64,000 nt of DNA from Symsagittifera roscoffensis (lineage: Eukaryota; Xenacoelomorpha; Acoela; Convolutidae): contig NC_087062.1 of the NCBI RefSeq assembly GCF_963678635.1, forward strand, positions 11,640,670-11,704,669, written 5' to 3'. Of the stretch, positions 54,960 to 64,000 are shown piece after piece. The position numbers were made by a program, and so were the translations under genes. The first letter of the stretch is position 1. Every line of letters begins with the position of its first letter. The notes beneath the pieces are model-generated. The model ran no database searches, was not told where the DNA came from, and was given only the letters and a program-made list of their open reading frames with translations.

Positions 54960-55544
54960 TTGATCAATTTAATCTTAGAGTTTCAACATTGTGAAATCAA
55001 CTTATCGAAATCAATAATCAAAGTGGACAATATCGACAAACTGATATTTTTGGCCGAGGCATGCGTAGGGCCAGTCATAGACGAGCTTTATCGTAGGCTG
55101 CTGGAAAGAGATTATGCCCAGGATGACCCGGAAGTGGCCATGCTGACGGGTGCTCTGACTAACATCCTAGGGCATGACAACCGTGGGGACCGCTTCAAGG
55201 AAGCCATCCTGATTGCAGCTTGGGGCGAGCAAGTAGTGCTGGATCGCCCAAGTCTGCGTGTTTTGCGATGGAGAAATGGAGCTCTCTCGGGGAGCGACTT
55301 GGCGCATGAACTCGGTGTGGGTTCTACTAGGACGTACCAGCCTGTAGAGATGCCTCTTTCAGTCAGGCCTAGGCCCGGTCTGAGGAGTAGACATCAAGCT
55401 TTCTATCAGCAAATGAGTAGCGAGGCTGCCTCGTTTACCTCATTGTTGAAAGCTGCCCAGAGTGGAGGAAGAAGTGCAGGCGAACGAAACAATGGAAGAT
55501 TTGAACGAGACGAAAGACGAACTGGAGCGAGGAGAAAAACCTGA
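54960..55544 (+). CDS. Element B accessory frame, helical, unknown
   Basis: A 194-codon frame. LIFLAEACVGPVIDELYRRLLERDYAQDD, read from about residue 29, and NILGHDNRGDRFKEAILIAAWGEQVV suggest a compact helical protein; the C-terminal third is Ser/Gly/Arg-rich and charged. Element A has a decayed relative at 34216-33839. The end may continue in another phase into the Glu/Arg-rich text near 55500-55660, which would correspond to A's coiled coil. No known family. Confidence 0.5.
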   Translation: MINLILEFQHCEINLSKSIIKVDNIDKLIFLAEACVGPVIDELYRRLLERDYAQDDPEVAMLTGALTNILGHDNRGDRFKEAILIAAWGEQVVLDRPSLRVLRWRNGALSGSDLAHELGVGSTRTYQPVEMPLSVRPRPGLRSRHQAFYQQMSSEAASFTSLLKAAQSGGRSAGERNNGRFERDERRTGARRKT

Positions 55545-55672
55545 CTCAGAACTGAAGAACATAGAGATATGTGAAGGAGACTGTTCGAGTTTTGCAACCA
55601 GAACCAAGGAGAGGAGATAGAACGCTTGAGGCATGAATATAAGGAGCGATCGGAAGGACTAGAATAGCGAAA

Positions 55673-56566
55673 ATGGAACGATCATTACCCACAGGGAGTG
55701 TTCCTCGTGAGCAGTCTCCGATGGAGCTTCTGAGGCCTCGCGAACTAAGTCAGACAACAGAAGTGCTAATCCCAACAGCACCCAGTAGAGTGACGATCCC
55801 GGATCCAAATGACACCCTGGGTGATCCAGTAGTGGAAAGAATCATGCAGCAGCTGTTGGAAGCCGCTGGCCGACTTGTGGCCAGCAGGAGTGTGCCAGGT
55901 TCCGGGGTGACTGCACCCTATGGCACAAACGATGATACCGGCAGAGAAGAGCTCCTCAGAAGTAGAAAGGAATACATGAGCTGCTACAGTAACAAGATTA
56001 GCAAAAACCTCAAAAACCTCCGACAGGAAGATAAGAGAGATGCCAATGAAGAAAGTGTCGCGTGTATTTGAGATACAGAAGAATAATCAAATTGAAAACA
56101 GCTTCACAGGAGTCCTAGATACGGACTTGCGAGCATGTTTCAGTCGATCATCCTGGAGTCGAGCGGTGAACATGCAGCAAAAACCCCTTGGAACGTCGCA
56201 TCTGATATTGGGCTTTTCGACCTTTTGGCCTTTCAATCTGGAGACACGCAGAGCTTGAGTGAGCAAGAACAGAGATCAGACATATTGGATAGAGTGGTTG
56301 AAGCACCAAGGAGGAGGACCATTCAGCCACGACGAAGATTGGGACCAATCAATCAAACAAAGGATGCGACCTCAGGCACCTGCAGATCTGAAGCGACGAC
56401 GAGTACAAGCAGGGAAGAGCGACATCAAGATAGAAGTTACGTGATGTGGTCAAGCTCAATACCATCCCCCTGGCAAGTTTACAAGCAAAGTTTAATGAAA
56501 ATGAACTTTCGAACGGTAAGATTTGCAGCTGATGCGATGAGAATGCTGAATGGCGCGAGACTGTGA
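55673..56566 (+). pseudogene. Element B accessory region, unknown
   Basis: Frames 55673-56071 and 56135-56566. The first has DPVVERIMQQLLEAAGRLVA and a Lys/Arg-rich helical end; the second begins MFQSIILESSGEHAAKTPW and is Arg/Ser-rich. Positionally this replaces element A's coiled coil and first SGNH domain, but no SGNH blocks are seen here, so that domain is either absent from B or lost. Confidence 0.4.
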
Positions 56567-56602
56567 GAAAACGGACTGTAATCGATCGTTGGAGTTGACT
56601 GG

Positions 56603-57713
56603 TTGATAGCGGCAGGGATCAACTCCAACTCTACCACAGCATTATGGTTTGCTGACCGTAAGGGACTGCCCTCAAATAACCCAATGGGTCCCGTGAATGC
56701 CAGACCCTTACAATATGTAAGGATGAATCATGGTGAGCAGAATAGAGAGGAGAGACCACGGAGGTTCCAGACAAGAAGAGCACCAACGGGACGACATGTG
56801 AAGATTTTTAAACAAGTACGAGCATCTCCAGCTCATATGTGAAAGAGAGAGCGTATCCGAAGAAATTAGCCCAGGAAGGTGATGCTGAAAGATACGGTGA
56901 ATTAAAATCTCGAATAGACGAGACCATCTTCGCCGCGTCAGACAAAGTAGAGATGAGGAAAGCAAAGATATTATGGGTTGCGAGCTCGGACTTTTTGCAT
57001 ACCTCTAAGTCCCGATGTAATAATGTTGGCGGGAACCGACTTGCATTGGATGCAATCCACGTCATTGGCGATTGGGGTTCAACGACAAACCGAATTGAAT
57101 CCTACAACAATCTTGCTCGCCGTCATTAATGATCACCTTCATAGTAGAGGTCTCTTGAGCAGACTCAGAGAGCCAGCAACGGCGGAAGATGCGGTGTGGC
57201 CAGCAATTAAAGACAATCTGGGCGAGATCATGGACGTGCTAAAGGAAGGCGGGTTCCAGAAAAAAAACGCCAAAGCCAGTGTTTGTGTTATCCCCAGGAT
57301 ATGCACACCTCCCGGATGGACTAAAAATTGTGTATGCAATGATAGCGTTACTCTCAGAAGGGAAATATGATGTGATCATACCTGCCCCAAACCGCGAACT
57401 GGTGGCAAAGAATATGAGGACACTTCGGTCGGAATTGCCTGCAGTATCGTCGGATATCTCAAACGCTGTGAGAGGATTCAAGGACCATTTGCTACACATA
57501 CTGGTGTTAGATGAAGCGTTGGTATTGGAATTGTCCAATTTCAGCAGACAGCTCAAGTTGAAACCGCGAATCGACAATGATTACCAAATGATAGTTGGAA
57601 TGTCCAATGATCTGTGGTTCGGACGAATGGAGTTCGATGGGGAAGAGAGACCCAAGATGAAGAAGGCCAAAGAAACGAAAACTCAGTTAGAAGCTATGGT
57701 TTTGCGAACATAA
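56603..57713 (+). pseudogene. Element B remnant of the second SGNH-like half
   Basis: Pieces in several frames match element A residues about 480-830: NPMGPVNARPLQYV (A: MRSVMGPINYRPLKLL), ILWVASSDF (A: VIIVTGSDF), VINDHLHSRGLLSRL (A: MNDHLHAAGLLEQL), LSPGYAHLPDGLKIVYAMIA, APNRELVAKN, LVLDEALVLELSNFSRQLK. The last piece (57279-57713) is open for 144 codons. Frame changes near 56970, 57120 and 57280 disable it. Confidence 0.65.
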
Positions 57714-57737
57714 CCGGAGGCAAACAATTGGCTGCAC

Positions 57738-58361
57738 TTGACTCCTCGAATAGCAGCATTGGGCATGGACGCCTTTGAGCGGGGCCCAACGATGATCACA
57801 AAGATCCACGTTTACCTAGTGAGAGAATTGAATTTAGCAGAAACCGAAGGAGAAAATTCAGCAAAGTTCATAGACAGGATGTGCCAGGTAGCACTCGATG
57901 CATTCTGGACGCAGAACGTGAGAGGAGAAGGTTTTGAGAGGACGGATAGTATGTTAGAAGGGTTAGGAGCAGGATGGACCGCGTCCTTCCTGATGAAAGT
58001 TTACCCTGGACCCTATCGCTATCTAATACGGGAATTTCTCAAGGCCATCACGGGATTTACTATCGTAGTGATTCTGGGACTGTTTGTGACGTTTGGAGCA
58101 GAAATTTTTATAAAAGGACCAGCTGTGCTGCTCACTGAAGGAATACAAAATCTCCGACTGGATGGACTCCTGATATTAATTTCGATCACTCATGAAAAGC
58201 TGGGAGGGTTGCTAAATTTAACCCGCTACCCCCGTCAAATAAGGGAAAATGAGAAAATCGACATGAAAAGGTCCACGGACTATGATAGGGGATCTGAGAC
58301 ATACTCTCATCCAACACCTCCTTTAACAGAATTACTTCGGAACCGGAAAAGCCAAGACTAG
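57738..58361 (+). CDS. Element B accessory protein with a transmembrane helix
   Basis: A 207-codon frame. The N-terminal part (TPRIAALGMDAFERG, AKFIDRMCQVALDAFW) continues the SGNH-like protein's C-terminus seen in A (TPRLENATDK, ARFVTAANEVTIGGFW). A strong hydrophobic segment ITGFTIVVILGLFVTFGAEI (about residues 114-133) looks membrane-spanning, then GPAVLLTEGIQNLRLDGLLIL. Element A has only a broken equivalent at 30722-30350 (MGPAYMFSRGVETLRIDGYL). It could anchor the late polyprotein in a membrane. Confidence 0.5.
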   Translation: MTPRIAALGMDAFERGPTMITKIHVYLVRELNLAETEGENSAKFIDRMCQVALDAFWTQNVRGEGFERTDSMLEGLGAGWTASFLMKVYPGPYRYLIREFLKAITGFTIVVILGLFVTFGAEIFIKGPAVLLTEGIQNLRLDGLLILISITHEKLGGLLNLTRYPRQIRENEKIDMKRSTDYDRGSETYSHPTPPLTELLRNRKSQD

Positions 58362-58373
58362 AGAAAAGAAGAT

Positions 58374-59075
58374 GTGCGACGTCTTGCGGGGGGCATGCCC
58401 CTACTTACCGATTTAAGCCTAGCTTTGAGGACATATCCATTACCACTGATTAGGGGAGACAGCGAATTTGTGACGACAATATACGGTCCAGCAGTGACGT
58501 TTGCGTTCCCTGACGCAAAAGTGGAAGCCTACAAAAGGTCGATGTTGCACTTGAACGTCATTTCAGCAGTGGACGGGAGCCTACTCATTTGGTGTGATCA
58601 GAATGTGCTACGCGAATTGATGAACGAGGACTTTCTGTTCGTGAAAATAGCAGAGCCAGATATGACCTTAATTAACTTCAATGACCATTTCCGTGACCAA
58701 ATGGGCCAAGTTGAGAGAGTGCATATTAAAGTGTTCCCACAGCTCTGGAATTTGAGACCCTACGACAGAACGAACGCTGAAATAACTAAAATTCCTCGTC
58801 TAATAGTCCCATGCCAGAAGGTGAGAAAAGAAACTGAAGACTGGGGTGATTACAAAAAGCTACCACAAGAAATTCATGAATTTCCTTCAACTCGGAGGAT
58901 GTTGCTCGGAGCACACTCCATGGTACACACTCCCAGGTTGAGAGCCTTCGATGCCAATGAAAGAAGGATGGCGAAATCGTCTGAACCGATGGAACCTTGC
59001 TTCATAGGCAAAGTGCTGCCGTGCTGCAATACACGCAGTTTGCATATGTGGATGAGTCGACGAGCAGAAGGATGA
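58374..59075 (+). CDS. Element B accessory protein with IYGPAVTFAFPD motif
   Basis: A 233-codon frame homologous to element A 29511-30350 along most of its length: GGMPLLTDLSLALRT, IYGPAVTFAFPD, LNVISAVDGSLLIWCDQNVL, FPSTRRMLLGAHSMV. It lies 12 bp after the transmembrane frame and probably belonged to the same polyprotein. Unknown function; one of the best preserved late proteins between A and B. Confidence 0.55.
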   Translation: MRRLAGGMPLLTDLSLALRTYPLPLIRGDSEFVTTIYGPAVTFAFPDAKVEAYKRSMLHLNVISAVDGSLLIWCDQNVLRELMNEDFLFVKIAEPDMTLINFNDHFRDQMGQVERVHIKVFPQLWNLRPYDRTNAEITKIPRLIVPCQKVRKETEDWGDYKKLPQEIHEFPSTRRMLLGAHSMVHTPRLRAFDANERRMAKSSEPMEPCFIGKVLPCCNTRSLHMWMSRRAEG

Positions 59076-59287
59076 TGCTAAGAGAAGGCAGTCAGCTAGC
59101 GAAGACCTTGCTCTTACAATCACTGTTGGACACTCATCAAAACAAACCAATGCGTGTGAATATGGAAGAACCTGTAGAACTAGAAAACTGAAAAAAATCG
59201 ATGAAATCCAAAGACTCTCAAACAAGGAGCTTAGGCTCAGGAAAGAATCGTCTGAAGTCCAGTGAACACTATTGAACGATCTTAAAG

Positions 59288-59695
59288 ATGTCATACCACT
59301 ATATGTCGGGAAATGTTGGAATGGCATATAGTCCTTTCATCAATGAGGACATACTTGATTGTTACTTCGATTACGAAAAAAGCTGTGTTGCTGAGATTCT
59401 GGTCGTCAAGAATATCAACGACAAGAACCATTGCCAGTCAGAAGTCAAATTGGGTCTTGTATTGGAAGAAAAGATGATTGCACCTTCCATACCAAAATCT
59501 GATAACCGAGTAGAATTTGGATTGGGTTTCTCAGTTGAGTCACTGAGAAAGAACCTGATGGTGGTGTGGGAGTTAAGAAAACCATCGTGGTGTCCGAGTC
59601 CAAATGCTGATTTGATATTACAAGCGACGCAGGATGTGCAAAGAAAATTAAAAGCAAATTGTAATCATCTACAACTTGATGACAACAGCCTTTAG
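59288..59695 (+). CDS. Element B accessory frame conserved with A 27435-27722
   Basis: A 135-codon frame. CVAEILVVKNINDKN, LGLVLEEKMIAPSIPKSDNR and LRKNLMVVWELRKPSWCPS align with element A's 95-codon frame. Element A has about 1.5 kb of further frames between this and the preceding protein that B lacks. Unknown function. Confidence 0.45.
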   Translation: MSYHYMSGNVGMAYSPFINEDILDCYFDYEKSCVAEILVVKNINDKNHCQSEVKLGLVLEEKMIAPSIPKSDNRVEFGLGFSVESLRKNLMVVWELRKPSWCPSPNADLILQATQDVQRKLKANCNHLQLDDNSL

Positions 59696-59744
59696 GAGCA
59701 ACCGAGAGAACAATTTAGAGTTGCTTAGCTAGGGACCAGAAGAC

Positions 59745-60595
59745 TTGGTCAAGCCTGGTAGGTGCCTGGTGAAAGCCTGTGGACTAGCAGGTCATATGTG
59801 TGGAGGTCTTGACTGCGTGAAGACACTCGCAAAACAGCATAAGCAATTGACGATACTGTTTGAAAATATAGTGATGAAGGCAAAAACGGAAACAGAACTA
59901 ATAGCAGATTGCCATGGGGGAACTGAAGTGAATCTAGTGACTGCACTAGGGTTCTACAGCATATTGGTTCTTTAGAGTCACTATTGAACCTAGAACAAAA
60001 AACATGAGATGGTCACAGCCATCAGTATAGAAGTGTTTCCGGGAGTGTTACAAACTGAACAGAAGCATAATGGAAAATGGAGAGAAGCAATAGAAGTGGA
60101 AATGAACATCAGGCAGAGTGAAACTTATCGCAGACCGTCTGGAACTAGATACCTAGTAGGCCCGACGATGGCGCCAATGTGCAGAAGCCGATACCCAGTA
60201 CCTTTGGTAGCAGTGGATGTGATTGTACAAAGATGATTTTGGATCAAGCTATCTCCGTGCTAAAATGTGTAAGACTTGCGAGAATGTCGGAGAAATCTTA
60301 CGAGTTGCTCTGTAGGACGTTTGCCGCAGTTCCAGAAAGAAGCAAGGATGAGTTAGAACCAATACTGGTAGAGAAGTTCATGGGATATGCTAGTGGGAAC
60401 TTCAGTGACTTTGAAAGACGCAACCAGAGAGGATCAACAGCGACAGAAAACAATGCAGTAGACAAGAATCATGAAATCCACCGAGTGATGATGGATTTGG
60501 AACCACTACTGGAAACGTCGGGGAAACGAAATTGGAGAAGCATCATATTGACACATGATGAATTCCCGTGCCATTGTATGGAGAGCTCATGTTAA
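59745..60595 (+). pseudogene. Element B late cysteine-bearing protein, broken
   Basis: Frames 59745-59975, 60009-60236 and 60179-60595 together match element A 27372-26329: PGRCLVKACGLAGHMCGGLDC, GGTEVNLVTALGFYS, ISIEVFPGVLQTEQKH, ILDQAISVLKCVRLARMSE, MDLEPLLETSGKRNWRSI, EFPCHC. Cysteine positions are kept. A stop at 59973 and phase changes break it. Remnants of the C-terminal part (WFRATMTAWLY, about 60744) continue to about 60960. Confidence 0.6.
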
Positions 60596-60995
60596 GGAGA
60601 AAAATTGAAAAGAAGCACCGAACAACGAACAGTAAGAGAAATTGAGTGTCTAGAAGATTTAGATTTTTAAAAGAAAATATGCAACATTTTGTATATTCCA
60701 ATGAAAATAAAAAAAAAAATGGGCCAAAAGATGACTGATGCCATGGTTCAGAGCCACCATGACTGCATGGTTGTACGTGTATGCCAGAAATGATATGTCG
60801 AAGCACAACAGAGTGTGCAGTTCGTATCAGATGGACCTAGGGACAGAAGCTTTCCCACGAGTTTTTTAGACGCATCGGAATGCCTTGACCACCACAGTGA
60901 GGAGAACATCGAAACCGAATGACTGTGACGGGAGAGAAAAAGAAGAGATGTTGAAGAAATATGACGTTGTGCCTCCACAACAGGTTCTGCCGAAA

Positions 60996-61844
60996 TAAGG
61001 AAAACTAATAGGCAAACTAATAAATGCAGTGACAGAAAGCTGTATGAAAGGATAAAAAAAGGAGAAAAATTAGAATAAATTAGAAGTCTTAGAACTTCTA
61101 AACGACGAGAACTAAAAAAAGGAACAAATGAAGGAGTAACAAAGAGGGGGAATTAAAACTCAGATTTGTTTTTGTGCGAGACACCAAGCAACTAAGCTTG
61201 AAATTTAAACTGAATGAAAGAAAAGTTTTAATTACTTTTGAGTTTAACTTTGTTGCATTTGTAATTTTGCATTGTGATTTTAGTTAGTGTTTATAGAGAC
61301 ACTTACTATTTAATTAGAGAGGCTTGAGTCAAAAATTTAATGAAATATTCCAGCCTGCATGATTTTTTTTAGTCAACTATGATGACTGTTCACTTTGTGG
61401 TGACATGATTGACTTGACTAATCTCTTGAATATGTCATTGTTCCTTCTAGCCACAGAGTTTCTTAAATTTAATTTTCAGGACAAACAACCACTAAATTTT
61501 TGAAGGGAGGAAGCATAGGAGGATAATTTTAATTTGTTGGTTGGCAGGACTGTTCTGCGTCCAACACTTTTTAAACCTAGGAGTCGAAGTTTTAAATCGA
61601 GATAATCGCACTAAAATCAGAAAAGATATTTTATTTTGTTATTATCCTCAGAGTGCAGAATAATGAAAAATGTTAGAAGGCTATAGCGATAGAGTATGGT
61701 GCCATTTGTAACATGTAGTGAGTCGATATGATGCAGATAAACATTCTTTTTATGCTGTTTGTAAATTCTATTTGATGACACTGTACGATTTTGATGAGTT
61801 TCTCTAAGTTCAATGAGGATATTGACTGGGCTGTCCGGGGAGTA
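60996..61844. other. Element B 3' untranslated stretch
   Basis: AT-rich, no reading frame of note. It runs from the last recognisable late-protein text to the 3' LTR. Just before the LTR, CCGGGGAGTA could be a reduced polypurine tract. Confidence 0.5.
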
Positions 61845-62776
61845 TGTGACATTCGACCAGATTGGCGTCCAAAATGCCTGGCAGAATTGAAATTTTATTG
61901 GTAACGATTGAGTGAGAAAATTGTTTGTTTGGAAGGATTAACGGTGTTAACTGTTCAAATGATCAAACTGCGAATGGTCAATTTGGAATGACGAAACATT
62001 TTTTGAAATTTCGAAGTAGGTAACAATTTTTATTTTCGCAAACACTGAAACCGCGAAAATCAGATCAACATTTTTGCAAGTCGAAATGAGAAGAACGATT
62101 TTCACCAGTAGAGAATAGACGTACGAGCTGTAGAAGATTGGAAATACGATCGAGATTGTTGTTGGAAGAGCATTTCGAGTTGTAACGTTTGTTTAGCTAC
62201 AATTGTTACGGAGTAGTTCCCCAGAATTCGGTGGGGTATTGGGAGGATTTTTTTACCCTCACCGACCAACAACAATGCATCTCTTCGACCGGATTCAAGA
62301 ATCCGGAGGGGCTTTGGGAAGAGATTTGAACCTCAAGTTTAACAACTTTTGTTTTCCTGGTATGTCCTGAATTGCAAATTTTAACCTCAAAAATATTTTA
62401 AGATAATGAGAAGCTAGGAATTGAGGGAAAAGGTTGATCCATCTCCGATGGATATGATGATTTTTAATTTATGAACAAAAACAATTGTAATATGATATTA
62501 AGTAGTCGCCCTGTTTGTAGGAGTGACCTCGTGGTCTGGGGATACTGAGGTACAGCCATGAGCTCATGTTTTTTGCATGTAACTAAGTTAATTTGCGCCA
62601 TCTGGCTGATAGCCTTAAATAGTAACAACTTTGTCGACCCGATAGTGATAGAACAGATATTGAATTGGCTTTGGTAAGGACGGTTAAAAGCATGTGAAGC
62701 TGTGTTTGAATGCTAGCCAGTCGTTAAAGGACCTAGCATTTTTTTCCGTTGATATGTACTTCCGGGCGAATGTTAC
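61845..62776 (+). repeat. 3' LTR of element B
   Basis: About 932 bp, TGTGACATTCGACC to GGGCGAATGTTACA, matching the LTR at 44446 throughout. Its right end (TTCCGGGCGAATGTTACA) is closer to the inverted fragment at 44279 than to the 5' LTR end (TTCCAGGCAAATGTTACA), so the fragment may come from a third copy. Confidence 0.9.
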
Positions 62777-64000
62777 ATTTATGGAAGATCAATCTTGGCA
62801 ACATATCGTAAACTATCTTGGAGAGTTTTCAGTTCATTTGGGTAAAAACAAAAACTCCATTTGTCATTTAAAAAAGTTTAATGCTTACCAGGATAATTTC
62901 GGTTCTTAATGGTTGAATGTCATACCGTGTAAAAATCTGAGAATGAAAATGTCGAATCAGCAGCTTTGCAATGCAACTGGAGTCCGCCTATGTTCAAAAT
63001 TTTAAGAAAAACATAGATGCGTATGCGTGAAAGATGTAACCAAAGATGGATGACTTGACCTATCTTCTCTCAAAAATGCAGGGAGAGTCTCTAGGCAATC
63101 GAAATTGAATTTCATTATAAAGCAAAGTCTCGCTTCCGCTCTCATTCCTTCTGTGTTAGAGCCCCAATAACTCCACAGGACTGATCAGAAGCGACCAGTC
63201 GGTTTGACGCTCGTCCCAGGGGCTGTTGGTATTTAAGCACATTAATGATAATTTTGCCGGTGACCGAAGGGAAAGTGGCAAGCTGATAGACGTGTTCAGG
63301 CCCAACAAGAGGCAACAAGGACAACATCCGCAACGATTCTGGTCTGTTTAGGGCTAAGTAAAAAGTTAACTTTTTAGGCCATCAGTCAAACGACTTTTGA
63401 TCCGCTTTCGCTTACATGCAAAAATAACCACAGAGCTGGGTCTCGGATTACCAGATTACATGAATACTGTTGAAAACACGGCTCGAAATCCATTTTTTGC
63501 TATTTTTTTAGTGACAGTTATATACTAAATCCATTGGAGCTGGATTGACTTTTTCCTCTTCCTAGCTACTCATGCTCTGAAATTATATGTAAAATTGGAG
63601 TTAATTCAACTAGTCAGGGGATAACAGCAGCTAAAAAGTAAGTTTCATAGTTCACACAGTCTCCGGGCACCGGACTTCCAGTTCCGTTCCTCTCCAGAGA
63701 TCACACTCTTATCTCTTCAATCTCGTGGCACGGGACGGTACTGATCCGCTCCGGCTGTCCCACTGAAGCCTACTTTCTTTTCATCTGCCACACGGTTCGT
63801 TTTTCTCTTTTTTTCTTCACAACTTATTTTATCGGCGTCTTCGTTTGTTCTGTTTTTCTTCTCTTTTTTTGTTCAAAATGGCCGTTCCCGCATTTCTCTG
63901 AAATTATCTGCCGAGAATCGAAAATTTGAAATTTGAAAACTCCAGAATAATCTGACCCTCCTTTTCATAACGATTTTGTCTCTAACGCCACTAATGTCCA
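62777..64000. other. Right flank, no gene recognised
   Basis: Open frames are short. A 63-codon minus-strand frame near 63142-63333 has amino-acid-like composition but no recognisable family. The last 350 bp are pyrimidine-rich (long TTTTTCTT runs), as in introns or 5' leaders, and hold a possible start ATGGCCGTTCCC at about 63878 that stops after seven codons. Confidence 0.4.

Larger units (their letters stand above)
44446..62776 (+). mobile_element. Element B: giant Ty3/gypsy-type LTR retrotransposon, decayed
   Basis: Plus strand: 5' LTR, primer-binding site 45396, leader with a tandem repeat, gag 47484-49570, protease 49644-50735, RT/RNase H 50940-52130, integrase about 52450-53295, pol tail to about 53826, macro-domain remnant, further late frames to about 60960, and 3' LTR 61845-62776. 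About 18.3 kb. Numerous stops and frameshifts break every long protein. Most late frames have homologues in element A at low to moderate identity, so A and B are different families of one lineage. No target-site duplication was found (AAGGC on the left, TTTAT on the right). Confidence 0.85.

Noticed and set aside
44441-62781. Target-site duplication for element B
   Set aside because: The bases flanking the two LTRs (AAGGC and TTTAT) do not match, so none can be claimed.
63142-63333. Possible exon on the minus strand
   Set aside because: No recognisable family and no partner exon with consistent splice sites nearby.

Overview
This is a eukaryotic, probably invertebrate animal, nuclear window. 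Two spliced genes with ordinary GT-AG introns, in AT-rich surroundings, fill the left third. Two giant, related Ty3/gypsy-type LTR retrotransposons and their LTR debris fill most of the rest. The sequence does not identify the species.

1-5,962 (minus): a BOD1L/SHG1-domain gene. Ten exons join in frame for 1,143 codons and the gene runs off the left edge. 5,963-11,926: gene-free, AT-rich, with a degenerate array of about 160-bp units and a duplicated block. 11,927-22,084 (minus): a complete 14-exon gene for a predicted 1,172-aa DUF4062-NACHT-TPR protein of the DDB_G0287407 / nephrocystin-3-like group. Its introns hold a dispersed repeat family and tRNA-like (SINE-like) remnants. 22,085-23,848: no gene, but two copies of a conserved 45-nt hairpin.

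23,849-44,275: a solo LTR, then element A on the minus strand (about 19.5 kb): 5' LTR, primer-binding site, leader with a 15-bp minisatellite, gag, protease and integrase, then about 10 kb of further reading frames. These include a TARG1-like macro domain, a coiled coil, an SGNH-hydrolase-like domain followed by a second degenerate one, and a cysteine-bearing late protein. Element A has no reverse transcriptase or RNase H. 44,279-44,436 is an inverted piece of element B's LTR. 44,446-62,776: element B on the plus strand (about 18.3 kb), with two 0.93-kb LTRs, the same primer-site position, its own leader minisatellite, and decayed gag, protease, RT/RNase H and integrase. B carries diverged homologues of much of A's late module but has many stops and frameshifts. 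62,777-64,000: nothing assignable.

The most unusual content is the post-integrase module. It is shared by two clearly diverged elements, so it is an ancestral part of this lineage rather than a chance capture. A has the better preserved late module but lacks RT; B has RT remnants but is broken, so neither copy looks autonomous.
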